From Hofstenia miamia (lineage: Eukaryota; Xenacoelomorpha; Acoela), in NCBI GenBank assembly GCA_004352715.1, contig SCFE01000041.1, positions 1,775,449 to 1,822,699 on the forward strand: DNA of 47,251 nt, written 5' to 3'. A program made the position numbers and the translations under genes. Below, one piece after another: positions 1 through 10,699 of this stretch; the first letter of the stretch is position 1, and each line of letters opens with the position of its first letter. Under the pieces are notes generated by a model, which was not told the origin of the DNA, ran no database searches, and saw only the letters and a program-made list of their open reading frames with translations.

Positions 1-1640
1 GAACAAGACATATCTGTAAATACAACATCCAATCGAACTACTTTAACATTTTAAGGAAAATAATTTTGGAAAAATATTTTCTTTTTTCTTTAATGTAATA
101 CTAAAATTTTTAATGAGACCTGTACCTGTCGACCTGATGTGAAACAGACATTGATTCACAATATTTAAAGATTTAATTCTCTCTTTAACCAAATTGTGAT
201 TAACTTTATTCATTCTTGATATTTTTATTAAGACCTCTAGAGGTTTTCTAAAAAACGCAAAAAATTGCTCGAAAACATATTGGCACATAGTTAAAAAGGG
301 GGTATAATTGAATAATTATTTATACGGGTATGGCCGTAGTTTTTTTACTGCCTTGCTGCCAAATCCAGAATTTCGAAAAAACGCCTTTTTTCTTATCAAA
401 ATCAATAGAAAAGTGTAAGAAGTTATTGAAAACTGATCATTTTGAAAAAGCTACATATATACTACCCTGCTTTTCTTTACTACTAACAGTTATCGATGGT
501 TAGAATATAGGATCTCCCTTGATTGCGCATTTTGTTTTGCATGCAATAATTACTGTAAATCTGAAAAGGAGAAGGCGTATACGAGATTAGGTGTGAACGA
601 CTGGAAACGTGTCATGGAAAGCAGGTCGTGGTTTGGAGAAGCGCTCTGAGAGTTTGTCACACATAGAGTCAATGCGCAACTGGAATAAGTGGCAAAGGAG
701 AGCAAAAACGGATAATGGCAGACAATTGTTTCTTTTAGCGGATACACGGAATCATAACTATATCTGGTTATGATCGATATTTCAAACAATTAAATTTTTA
801 GAAAATAATGAAATCCACTTGCGAGGGCACACTGAAATAACTGAATTTCATGCTGACAAGGTATGCAGTGGACTGTTTCTCAATGTATATAATAATCTTT
901 TATTTAAACTTGACAACAATTTTTGAATATTTCTGAACAGCAACCTAGAAATTGCAAGTAGACTTCTCCAGAAATTCACAAGGAAATGATTAACGTTGTT
1001 CTTTTTGTAATGGCTAAGGAAGAAGTATTTTAGTTTATTCCAAAATTTGAAGATTTTTCTGTTGCACTTAATGGATTTAATGGATTCCTCTTGGGCTATG
1101 ACATACTTTCTATGAAAATCTCAAGTCAATGTTCAAAAAAGTTTTCTAACAGACAACCACTAAATTCAGCCTGTCCAGCACAAAACATTCTAACATAATT
1201 GCAAAAAGTGAAATGCAAAAAATGTTTTTAACGAAATGTATTTTTCCATCAAAATATCTTATAATGAATAATGGAAAATTTTTTTTAAAAATTTTTTCAC
1301 AAATGTTTAATACACAAAAAACTGTTCATAGTTCTGAATATATCTATAATATATAAAAAATCATAGGATGCGACGAATATATATATATATATATATATGT
1401 GTATATATATATATAAAATTATTCAGGGCAATAATTGCATTAATATTGCTTACAATTATATATATTGCGAATAAAAAATAGGGCAATTATTTATTGATTT
1501 TGAATAATAACACTGATTGGGCTCCCATTTTGTTTTCTGTTGGAGACAATTTAGCTTTGGCATATTTTATCAGGAAAATGGCAGATTTTGATTGTGTTTC
1601 AAAGAAATTGAAAGAAAAAAGTGTGATATAGGGAATGCCA
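1..1640. other. Intergenic, no recognisable gene
   Basis: AT-rich sequence. Short open frames at 43-288 (-) and 550-789 (-) match no family I recognise. The 590-770 stretch is richer in G+C than its surroundings and could be an old transposon scrap, but no diagnostic motif is visible. Confidence 0.5.
1377..1415. repeat. (TA)n microsatellite
   Basis: Alternating T and A interrupted by a single TGTG. It is one of about ten TA arrays in the window. Confidence 0.95.
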
Positions 1641-1649
1641 GTGTCAGTT

Positions 1650-3090
1650 CGTGCTTCGATTTGTTATTTGAAAGCTAAACCTGTATCGTTGGGTTCTTAT
1701 AAATTCCTGTAACAAAGCAGTTTGCTGTTCTGCTAATGCTCACGTTTAGAAAATGGAAATTATTGTTAAGTTCTTTCTCCATTGTATATTGTATGTTGTC
1801 ATCTATTGTATTTAGTTTTGTTAGTATCAAATTCTGCATCTTCTTCATTATTTACTATAGCAAATATATTGCCCATACATCTTTCATAAAAATGAAATCT
1901 GATGCTATTTGATGGATCATGTTTCTCAATAAAATTTAAATAGATGTTAGCTAGGGTTGGGCTTAAGGAATTACCAATAGCTAACCCATCTTTCTGCAAG
2001 TAAAATTCTAACTTAAATTGAAAGATTTTTTGAATAACTATAATCGCAGCTATACTTTATTATAAAGGAATTGCAATCATTAATAATGACGACTACAACA
2101 ATAAAATGTTAGATATTTTAGATGGTGAAAAGTTTGTAAAGATAGAAAAAAATTACCTCTAATCAAAGTTTAATTACATAATACATTTTAGAGGGAACAT
2201 TTTGTAAATTGACGATGCTCAAATTGAGCGAAATATATCTTTTAGTCTAATATTTTTACTAAAATTAAAAAAACAATCATAAAATATCACAGCGAAAATG
2301 TTCAGTCAAGCACTTTTTTACGAAATTCGATTACTATGTAGCACACTGAATTATGTTTAGAAAAGCCCGATGGTCGTTTGAGCCAAGTTTGTACACAACT
2401 AGAGCGGTCTATCAAGTGTTCTACTTGGTGTGTCGATTGTTTTAAAACAAGATTCGGCGGCTTTGATCTTGAAAAACACACTCACTGGAGTGAGTTGTTT
2501 TAAACCAGGCCTTACAAGCTAATTGTAGTAGTTTCTTTAGTGTATTACGTTACCTATTTATTTGATCTTCAGAAATGATGTTCATAATATGATCTAGTTT
2601 TATCAATTGGAATGTTTGTGAATAATGTGGTGACGTCATAACTTATTGGATGGATTAAATAGTTTTTGATGAATTAAGTTTTTTATAAGATCAATTTTAT
2701 TTTTTACTATATACTTGGTTGCTAGAAAAAGTTTCAATCTATTTTAAAAACTTATGAAGATGATAAGCTTGGTGGTTTGTTATGGTAATAATATGTCTAT
2801 ATGATAGTTTTTCTAAATTTTTGTGAATTGTGGCTATCTCATACATTCTTGCAGGTGTGCAACCAATGCTTTTTATCTATTTATGCATACTCTCAGACAC
2901 ACTACAATACTCTTTCAAACAAGAATTGGTTTTTGAAATTTTTGTGTATTTTTTATCTTTAAATTGCTTCTTAAGTTTAACTTCATCAGTCAATTTGATT
3001 TTCATTCTATTTAAGGAGTCACTACAATCGGTTACTATAATTCAACTTCCTTTGTCTGCTTTGCAATGTAAATAGATTGACCTGTACTTA
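1650..3090 (-). pseudogene. Penelope-like element (PLE) reverse transcriptase relic
   Basis: Read on the minus strand this holds, in order, the landmarks of a Penelope-like reverse transcriptase. 'KADKG' lies near 3065, then 'GCTPARMY..ATIHKNLEKLSYR' (the usual PARMYGLPKIHK region) near 2855-2790. 'SYDVTTLFTNIPIDK' at about 2640-2600 carries the first catalytic Asp. 'QKDGLAIGNSLSPTLANIYL' lies at about 1999-1940, and 'FHFLNVSISRTA..FVTGIYKNPT' at about 1765-1690. The copy is dead: there are in-frame stops (near 3040, 2875, 2735), several frameshifts, and about 480 bp (2040-2520) without recognisable RT sequence. The YMDD-type active site reads CMGN (1868-1879), so both palm Asp residues are gone. 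No GIY-YIG endonuclease domain could be seen. Family assignment is firm; exact ends are not. Confidence 0.85.
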
Positions 3091-3109
3091 ATTTCTTTAA
3101 AGCATATAA

Positions 3110-3986
3110 TTTTCCTTTTGTTTTACAATAAGTTTTGAAACCTTAAAAGTAATTCTCAAGCTTACGCTTAACAAATATGGCGGGCCTTATATAACTCCTT
3201 CTTGGGCGCTTAAAATCACTGCAGCTATTTAAAATCATCTGCACAATTTAAAGCACTGCTTTCCTCATCTTTATCTTCAGAAGAATTTGATTTTTACCCA
3301 TGATCTTTTAGGTTAAGCTACACACCTTCAATGGCTATAACAATTAGTCCATGTTTTGAAAAATTAACCCTGACTAGTGATTTGACTCCCTTGAAGGATA
3401 AAATATCATTAAGAGTAAAAACTCAGAAATTCATTGAACTTAACATACCTATTTAAACCAATTTACACACGTTTTGAAATATATACTATAAAAATTCACC
3501 AATCAATTCCTAACTAGCTAAATCAATGCCATTCAATGTATTTACAAGCCCATAAACATTGATTAATTTGCCTGATGTTTAAAGAGCATTTTTTAAATGA
3601 GAAAATTTCGCGACTAAAACTACATGCATGCAATTTTTACACGACATTGGTTCTGAATTGAGACTTGTGATGCACTAAATATTTCCAAATTGCATATTTA
3701 TATGCACTTGCATTTTTTTGGTGATTACAAGAAATTTTGTAAAAAAATGTACAAAGCACATGGGTGCATGCAAATAATTTTTTACATAGACACTTTAATA
3801 ATTTTTTTAATAAAAATACGCAAACATGACAATGGTTTAGAAAGTGCTTTTTTCGGTTATATGGTTATATCCTAATATATAGTAAAAAAAACATTTCTTA
3901 ATACCGAACTGCTAACTTGCACTTTGTATTATGGGAAAATCAGTCCAAATTTCTCAAATTTTCATAGTAGAAAGCACAAGAATGAG

Positions 3987-4024
<38 letters not shown>

Positions 4025-4240
4025 CGTATAAGCAAACAGTTTATGTATGCTACCAGTTAAAATATAGAACTACTAAAATAGTTTTAAACAAAACACATAT
4101 AAATGATTTATATTTTTACTACAAATATTTTATAATTACAAAACACTACAGAGCACTTTAACAGGTTTTTATGTACAATATTATAATAACTGTATTGTAT
4201 TGTTTTAATTGAACTGACAGTTTAATGGCAGCTATATCCA
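3110..4240. other. No recognisable gene
   Basis: AT-rich sequence with short chance ORFs only. It contains a (TA)n array at 3989-4023. The 3150-3400 part may be the worn 5' portion of the neighbouring Penelope relic, but no motif is readable. Confidence 0.4.
3989..4023. repeat. (TA)n microsatellite
   Basis: Uninterrupted TA dinucleotides, about 35 bp. Confidence 0.95.
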
Positions 4241-4251
4241 AATTTACTAAC

Positions 4252-4350
4252 ATGCATTCCAAGCATCATCTGTCACCCAAACTGTGCATGGGTTTGGCAA
4301 TTTCAACTCTCTAGAAAAGTTCATCAATCGATCCAGGTCTAAGTTGCCCT
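4252..4350 (-). other. Possible 99-nt coding exon, function unknown
   Basis: On the minus strand an open stretch of 32 full codons reads GNLDLDRLMNFSRELKLPNP, followed by a Cys/Trp-containing tail ending DDAWNA. It is bounded by a plausible acceptor (CCATTTACAG at 4351 upward) and donor (GTTAGT from 4251 downward). Both flanking introns would be phase 1, so the exon is symmetric and skippable. Base composition is clearly more GC-rich than the flanks. I do not recognise the protein, no partner exon was found nearby, and the same frame has a stop just beyond each splice site. It may be a true host exon or a transposon scrap. Confidence 0.3.
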
Positions 4351-4399
4351 CTGTAAATGGCATCAGTGGAAATTTCATTCAAACCATGAGAAGAAGCAT

Positions 4400-5220
4400 C
4401 TAATGTGTTTGGGTAGATTGTCGCAATTACTGTGTTAGAGGTAAAGTGAATACATATAACCAACACTTGACTAAAATTAGAATTACCTTAATGTAGAAAA
4501 CACTGTTGCATGTATTACAATGAACTTCTATACATACACTATTCAATCTAAATTTAAAAATCGTAATAAGCAGAAATTGGATTCTGTCATATTTATCCAA
4601 TGAAAACAATTTTTAAGAAATACTATCTTATAAAATTATGTAAATGCGAAACATTGTTCAATCATTTGCTCTTATATCAATTGTAACACAAAAATCACTA
4701 TTATCAGCAAAGTGAAATATATCTCTGTTCTGGTTGAAGAATTCAATTATTATTCTATCAATATAAGACAGGTTTTCTTATAGAGTAAACAAGTTTTTTC
4801 ATAGTGAATGTCTCATTGTGATAGGAATTCTGTATAACAATGAAGATTAGTTCCTATGAAAGGTTGGGGGCTAACAATATTGGAAAAAAACTACAACATT
4901 GTGATTTCTGACTAAAATATCAGGATTGTGTCACCAATATTCAGTTCCCTTTTTATAGGAACATAGAAACCCATAAGTCTCCTTGCCTGAGCTAAATAAA
5001 TTCTGGCACTCTGGACCACTTTTGGCACTGGGTATATAAGTGAGTTTTGGCTCAATTTTCCATACATAATCTCATATAGGGTGCTCATTAACAAATGTAT
5101 CAAAAAAATTGGGCTAATTTTTTTGAGGCCTCATATGGTATGCTAGCACTGGTTATATGGGTTCTTGCTCAAAACTGGCACTGGGTACAAATTGAAAGAA
5201 AACCCATATCACAGTGCCAG
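4400..5220. other. No gene; short dispersed direct repeats
   Basis: No supported ORF. At 5010-5220 the phrase TTGGCACTGGGTA and close variants recur ('ggcactgggtatataag' near 5030, 'ggcactgggtacaaatt' near 5178), together with copies of 'ttttggctcaa'. This looks like a small old repeat next to a (TA)n array. Confidence 0.4.
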
Positions 5221-5245
5221 TATATATATATATATATATATATAN
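5221..5245. repeat. (TA)n microsatellite ending in an ambiguous base
   Basis: TA repeats run into a single n at 5245, so the assembly probably closed or trimmed a longer array here. Confidence 0.9.
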
Positions 5246-5257
5246 GAAAAGGGATGT

Positions 5258-7428
5258 TTATTCGTCATCATCAAGAAAATCAATGTCTGATTCTTCTTGA
5301 TGACACTCCCCCTCCCTTCGACCACTTCCTTCTTGAGTTCCTGTTGCTTGATCTTGCTCAGCAATAAGTTTTTCAAAGAAGCCTTGATACTCTGCTGGAA
5401 CGTACTGCATGAGCACCTTTATGTCAGCCAATTTGTTCTTCTTCAAAAGCACTGGTCCAGAAGGCGTTTTTCGTGGAAGTTGAGTAGATGCTAGATTTAG
5501 CCTACCTTTATCTCTTTTCTTGACCAGAGGAACTGCTAGGCAATTAAATCCAGAATAGGTGCCTTGGACTTTAAATTCTTCCTTCAATTTGTTTGAGTAA
5601 ATCAACACTCGTGCTTCACTGAACTAGGCACCTTTAATCTTGTCCCAGGTGACTTCTTTGTTGAGTACATTGTAGTCGTAAAACTGTTTTCAGTTCATTG
5701 AAACCACATTGAAGGGCCTTGTACGGTTAGCTTGCTTAATGAGACTAATGTAGTGTGGGGTGGTATACACTAATTGGGGTCTCATTTTCTTTTCAATTAC
5801 ACCAAAATCGCGGTGGCAAGGAATATAGGAGTGACCGGGAATCATGAAATAATGGTTTATTTTGTTGAAACGTCCAGAATGAATGTGTCTTAGGCATGCA
5901 AGGACTATTTTTATTTTGACCGGCGCAATTGTCCGAGAAGAGCATTAGTTTTTTTATGTTGGGACTCAAAAAATTGTTAACAAAATGATCAAGACACGAC
6001 GCGATTTTGCATGATCCATGGCCACCTTCAAACTCATTCCATAAATACATTGTTCCTTGCTTGTCTTTGGGCATGAGCACCTTTATGTCAGCCAATTTGT
6101 TCTTCTTCAAAAGCACTGGTCCAGAAGGCGTTTTTCGTGGAAGTTGAGTAGATGCTAGATTTAGCCTACCTTTATCTCTTTTCTTGACCAGAGGAACTGC
6201 TAGGCAATTAAATCCAGAATAGGTGCCTTGGACTTTAAATTCTTCCTTCAATTTGTTTGAGTAAATCAACACTCGTGCTTCACTGAACTAGGCACCTTTA
6301 ATCTTGTCCCAGGTGACTTCTTTGTTGAGTACATTGTAGTCGTAAAACTGTTTTCAGTTCATTGAAACCACATTGAAGGGCCTTGTACGGTTAGCTTGCT
6401 TAATGAGACTAATGTAGTGTGGGGTGGTATACACTAATTGGGGTCTCATTTTCTTTTCAATTACACCAAAATCGCGGTGGCAAGGAATATAGGAGTGACC
6501 GGGAATCATGAAATAATGGTTTATTTTGTTGAAACGTCCAGAATGAATGTGTCTTAGGCATGCAAGGACTATTTTTATTTTGACCGGCGCAATTGTCCGA
6601 GAAGAGCATTAGTTTTTTTATGTTGGGACTCAAAAAATTGTTAACAAAATGATCAAGACACGACGCGATTTTGCATGATCCATGGCCACCTTCAAACTCA
6701 TTCCATAAATACATTGTTCCTTGCTTGTCTTTGGCATTATGGATACCAAAGTTATAGCTCCACATTTTCCGTTTGTAATACTGCAGTCCCGTTGATAATT
6801 TCAGAGTAGGAAGGGTTTGTTGCAAATCCATGCAAATTACAGCTTCTTCTGTATTTTTTTTCTTTAGCAAATTCTTTAAGCAGATTTTGAGCAGTACTAG
6901 CCTTCGTTTTGTGGAGTGTTAACTCGATATTTAATTGCCTACGTGGTTCTTTATTAGTAGCTGGTCATTCATTTCAATATTGATCTTGTCACAAGTATTA
7001 CATGAATCACTTTTAGGGGGCTCAAAGCCAAAGTTGAATTAAAAATAGTTTCATATTGCCAAAACTTCAAGACATTCTCTTTGCCTTTATTCTCATCTTC
7101 CAACCATTTGTTGTACAATAAATAGAGCTCTTATCTATTTAGATTAGGAGGGGAGGTACTTTCTGTTTGGGCTCTTGGCTAGACACAGTATGCAGGCTAC
7201 GAATGTGTTTGCGTATGAGATCCTTTTTTTCTTCTTCAGTTTTATTCTTAGGAATATGTCTGCCTGTATTGTCTTCTATCATGGTACAAGAAAACGTCAC
7301 TTTGTTCACAGCATTATGCACCCTCTTACTGGAAATTCCATGCATGCTAAGAAATGCGTCACAACAAACTTTAACTTCTTTATTATTATGATGCACTTTG
7401 TATTCTATGGTACGCAGTTTTCTACCAT
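5258..7428 (-). pseudogene. Broken gene of the DUF7869-like family (probably transposon-derived)
   Basis: Minus-strand pieces, in order. N-terminal part at 7428-7139: '..GRKLRTIEYKVHH', 'CDAFLSMHGISSKRV', 'GRHIPKN'. A CxxC segment 'KSDSCNTCDKINIEM' lies near 7010-6965. Then 'ICMDLQQTLPTLKLSTGLQY' (about 6840-6780), 'MWSYNFGIHN', 'SCKIASCLDHFVNNFL' and 'LFSDNCAGQNKN' (about 6610-6575). After a frameshift come 'GHSYIPCHRDFGVIEKKM', and an acidic C-terminus ending DIDFLDDDE before a stop at 5258-5260. This order matches proteins I associate with DUF7869 (from memory, no search run). The conserved Asp residues of MDLQ, SDNC and CHRDF could be an RNase-H-like triad, but that is inference. Decay: stops near 7127 and 6930, in-frame TGA and TAG in the C-terminal third, at least three frameshifts, a 664-bp internal duplication, and loss of the N-terminus to an inserted TIR element at 7429. 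Confidence 0.75.
5407..6734. repeat. Exact tandem duplication, 2 x 664 bp
   Basis: Copy 1 is 5407-6070 and copy 2 is 6071-6734. By eye they are identical, including both internal stop codons. The unit covers the part of the DUF7869-like gene from the CxxC-distal core to the C-terminal Lys-rich region, so in gene order that block appears twice. Identity means either a very recent duplication or an assembly artefact. Confidence 0.92.
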
Positions 7429-8014
7429 TGGGTGCGTTCGCGATCGCAAACCGGCACAACTGAATAGTTGGCTTTCAGTTGTCAACGTATTCGCGATAGC
7501 ATTCCGTTGTTTACCAACCTATTCGCGCATCGCACCGGTATTGCACTCAGCGTCAACTGGAGCATTCGCGCAATCCACCGGTTTGCAAAATCAGTGTGCA
7601 CGAAACGCCAACTGATTCGCTTTATAGTTGGGTTTGGCTGAAATCAATTAAATTTTATAAAAAGTATAAAATTGAAGAATTATTTGATATATGTAACTTT
7701 ATAACACCCCATCTATTTGCATAACCTTGAATAATTAGCTAANTGGGTGCGTTCGCGATCGCAAACCGGCACAACTGAACAGTTGGCTTTCAGTTGTCAA
7801 CGTATTCGCGATAGCATTCCGTTGTTTACCAACCTATTCGCGCAATCCACCGGTTTGCAAAATCAGTGTGCACGAAATGCCAACTGATTCGCTTTCTAGT
7901 TGGGTTTGGCTGAAATCAATTAAATTTTATAAAAAGTCAAAAATTGAAGAATTATTTGATATATGTAAATTTATAACACCCCATCTATTTGCATAACCTT
8001 GAATAATTAGCTAA
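7429..8014. repeat. Duplicated left end of the TIR element, joined at an n
   Basis: Copy 1 (7429-7742) and copy 2 (7744-8014) are separated by one ambiguous base at 7743 and are nearly identical. The main difference is a 43-bp segment present only in copy 1, bounded by the 9-bp direct repeat ATTCGCGCA. That is a typical slippage or microhomology deletion. The single n suggests two haplotypes laid end to end rather than a biological repeat. Confidence 0.85.
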
Positions 8015-8263
8015 AGAAACAGAAAATTTCAATTTTAACGAGGGATTGGTATAATAATACATTTTTAGAAATATAAATATATCAATCTGTTATTTATCAA
8101 ACATATCATGATATTTTTGATATTTCTGATATTTTAATAGTACAGAATATTGATGTTCGTAAAATTTGTATTTTAAGAAACCTATTTATCAATATTTTTT
8201 CAAAGTAACTATAGATTTGAGTTTGGCTGCTGTATTTTTTGGTTAATAACATTGTTTTATACT

Positions 8264-8371
8264 CCTCTAACTAAACTTGTCAACGAGCCGAGCTTGAGCA
8301 CAGTCTTTGATATACAACGAGCCCAAAACGAATCTTCTAAATTTCGGCTCGTTGACAAGTCTGCCTCTAAC
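8264..8371. mobile_element. 92-bp hAT-like MITE with 8-bp target duplication
   Basis: The element is 8272-8363. Its left end TAAACTTGTCAACGAGCCGA is the inverted match of the right end (reverse complement CAGACTTGTCAACGAGCCGA), 18 of 20 positions. CCTCTAAC directly flanks it on both sides (8264-8271 and 8364-8371). An 8-bp duplication with C/TAG-type ends is characteristic of hAT elements. Only about 50 bp lie between the arms, so it cannot encode anything and must have been moved by a transposase elsewhere. It sits inside the larger TIR element and is therefore the younger insertion. Confidence 0.85.
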
Positions 8372-8604
8372 CGACCAGCTTATAAAAATGTTGTTCAGTA
8401 CCATGGAAGTAAAAAAAAATTTATTGAAACTTTCTAAAAACTAATTAATTAATTTTAATACAAACTTTGAGTTTTCTTTGAAGTAGCATTGTAAAACACG
8501 TACGAAAGTGTACAGTTCTGGATTATATTTACCAGAGATCGAGTATTTATTATAAATTGGATTGAAGTGATATTGGTTGAATGGCCCTGTTGCCTATGTA
8601 GATA

Positions 8605-9094
8605 CATATATATATATATATANNNNNNNNNNNNNNNNNNNNNNNNNNNNNNNNNNNNNNNNNNNNNNNNNNNNNNNNNNNNNNNNNNNNNNNNNNNNNN
8701 NNNNNNNNNNNNNNNNNNNNNNNNNNNNNNNNNNNNNNNNNNNNNNNNNNNNNNNNNNNNNNNNNNNNNNNNNNNNNNNNNNNNNNNNNNNNNNNNNNNN
8801 NNNNNNNNNNNNNNNNNNNNNNNNNNNNNNNNNNNNNNNNNNNNNNNNNNNNNNNNNNNNNNNNNNNNNNNNNNNNNNNNNNNNNNNNNNNNNNNNNNNN
8901 NNNNNNNNNNNNNNNNNNNNNNNNNNNNNNNNNNNNNNNNNNNNNNNNNNNNNNNNNNNNNNNNNNNNNNNNNNNNNNNNNNNNNNNNNNNNNNNNNNNN
9001 NNNNNNNNNNNNNNNNNNNNNNNNNNNNNNNNNNNNNNNNNNNNNNNNNNNNNNNNNNNNNNNNNNNNNNNNNNNNNNNNNNNNNNNNNNNNNN
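8605..9094. other. (TA)n array running into a 472-base gap
   Basis: TA repeats at 8605-8622 are followed by N from 8623 to 9094. ORFs that cross this run are artefacts. Confidence 0.98.
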
Positions 9095-9564
9095 CTGATT
9101 ATGACATTGCTTGCTGGCTGCTGCTCACTAGTGGCTTGTTATCATTATTAAACTATACGTACCTATACACTGCATATCATTTTAGTCGTATACGTATATT
9201 GTCTGCACACTAGAAGTGCTCTTCTTTTGTGGAAAGGTTCTTCTCAATATTACACAAAAATCTTTAGTTAAAAAATTACTTAAAAGGCAAAATTTTAAAT
9301 TTTTTAGGCCGATAAATCGTCTTAGTAATAGGCGAATAAGAAATGAGCTTGTTAATAAGCAACATTTGATTGGCTAAGAGTAAATTAGGTTGACTACCGC
9401 TGCCACCGCGAATGTAGTGTGCACGAAATTTAATTGTTAAGTAAACAAACCTTTCCGCTGTTTACAGTTGGGTTTCAGTGGGCACTGAAAATGCAAACCG
9501 GTGGATGCGCGAATGCTCAAGTTGACACTTAGTGCAAAACCGGTGCGCTGCGCGAACGCACCCA

Positions 9565-9960
9565 ATGCGTGCAAATACAACTTTGTTTACAAACTAAACT
9601 GCTTGATCCGTCGTTTCATCAGCTGACAATGCGCTCCTCGCGCTGATTGGTACAGCGGGATGTGTATCAAAGAAAGAGTGCTCTGATTGGCTCCTGGGTA
9701 AGTTGGCTCATTGGACTCTCTGCCTCTCAAAGAAATAGTTGGTTTGCAAAAACACCAGTTTATTTTCAACCTTATTTTACCTATGTATAAAGGCCAATAT
9801 TGAGACAAAATTTTTCTACTATCTAGGGAAAGGTTTAAAATTTCGTATCCCACATCTAACTCAATATCGTCAATTTGGCGGATTGTCCCCTTTGCCTCTG
9901 CGCGCCTCAAATCATTTCATTTATTAATAGTAAATAGTGCGCGTTGTAACAGTAAAAAAA
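9565..9960 (-). promoter_or_regulatory. Possible promoter region with three CCAAT boxes
   Basis: A GC-richer block holds three inverted CCAAT boxes: GATTGG at 9645-9650 and 9685-9690, CATTGG at 9709-9714. On the minus strand these read CCAAT. That is the correct orientation for the broken DUF7869-like gene, whose 5' part would lie here if the TIR element were removed. No TATA box or start site could be fixed. A transcription-related role is inference. Confidence 0.3.
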
Positions 9961-9964
9961 ATAT

Positions 9965-10680
9965 ATTTTTTGAAAATTTCCATTTTTATTTTTTTCAATA
10001 AAAAGTATATTGAAGTGTGAAAATGCCATCAAAATTAGTATTTTACGATCTATTTTATAAATTTTATAATGTAAAGTCACGACTGGAAAAGAATAAAGAT
10101 TAATGAAATGTGCATATGCCTTACCTATTTACCTACACCATGTCGCCTCAAAAGTTTTACGTTTCTTTGAGAACTAGGTGGGGATTTAGCATGAAATTGA
10201 AAGGATTTATTATCAAAAAATCCATTTTTGTGTTTAACTTATAAAATACTGTAAACAAACAGCCCAGTTGCAATGAAATGCTTGAATGAATATAATTAAA
10301 GCTTTTGGGTTGTCGCAATTTTGTTGGAGCATTTAATGCAACTGCAGTAATAAACCTCCGCATCATAGTAATTGAGGATATTATGAACAGCATTTACGCT
10401 AATTTGAGCTAAAAATTATGCACGTGTCTGTGCCCTGTTTGATTAAAGTTTATTTGCTTATTGGCGGCATATTTTCGAATTGCTGTAGAGTTTAGGCATT
10501 ATCTGAAATTGAGTAATTATTTTTTAATTTGGTTAAAAATCTAGAAAAATATTCAAATATTCCATACGTACGTGAATTAAAGATGAAATTAAAAAAGAAA
10601 ATAATTCTTTAACCTGTGGTGCTCTCAATTTTTAAATAGCGCAAATTTTCTGCACGCAATACAAATAGCCTTCTCTGGAA
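9965..10680. other. No recognisable gene
   Basis: AT-rich sequence with short ORFs of no recognisable family. Confidence 0.5.
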
Positions 10681-10699
10681 GCGCTTCGCCTCCATGTAG

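Larger units (their letters stand above)
7429..9564. mobile_element. TIR DNA element (TGGGTGCGTTCGCG ends), possibly ISL2EU/Harbinger-like
   Basis: The left end TGGGTGCGTTCGCG (7429-7442) is matched by its reverse complement at 9551-9564. Behind the perfect 14 bp both ends carry related CpG-rich subterminal motifs (ACCGGT, ATTCGCGCA, CCACCGGTTTGCA). AT lies immediately outside on each side. Removing the element with one AT keeps an open frame into the DUF7869-like gene (..CTH|GRKLRTIEY). A 2-bp AT duplication fits the ISL2EU/Harbinger group, but no transposase is readable: the interior has 472 unresolved bases (8623-9094). It is probably non-autonomous. It contains the 92-bp hAT-like MITE. 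Confidence 0.7.

Noticed and set aside
43-288. 81-codon minus-strand frame as a gene
   Set aside because: It looks mildly protein-like (HNLVKERIKSLNIVNQCLF) but I recognise no family, and frames of this size are frequent in the window.
8567-9151. Long open frames across 8.6-9.15 kb
   Set aside because: They are created by N bases and TA repeats (Tyr-Ile runs) and have no sequence support.
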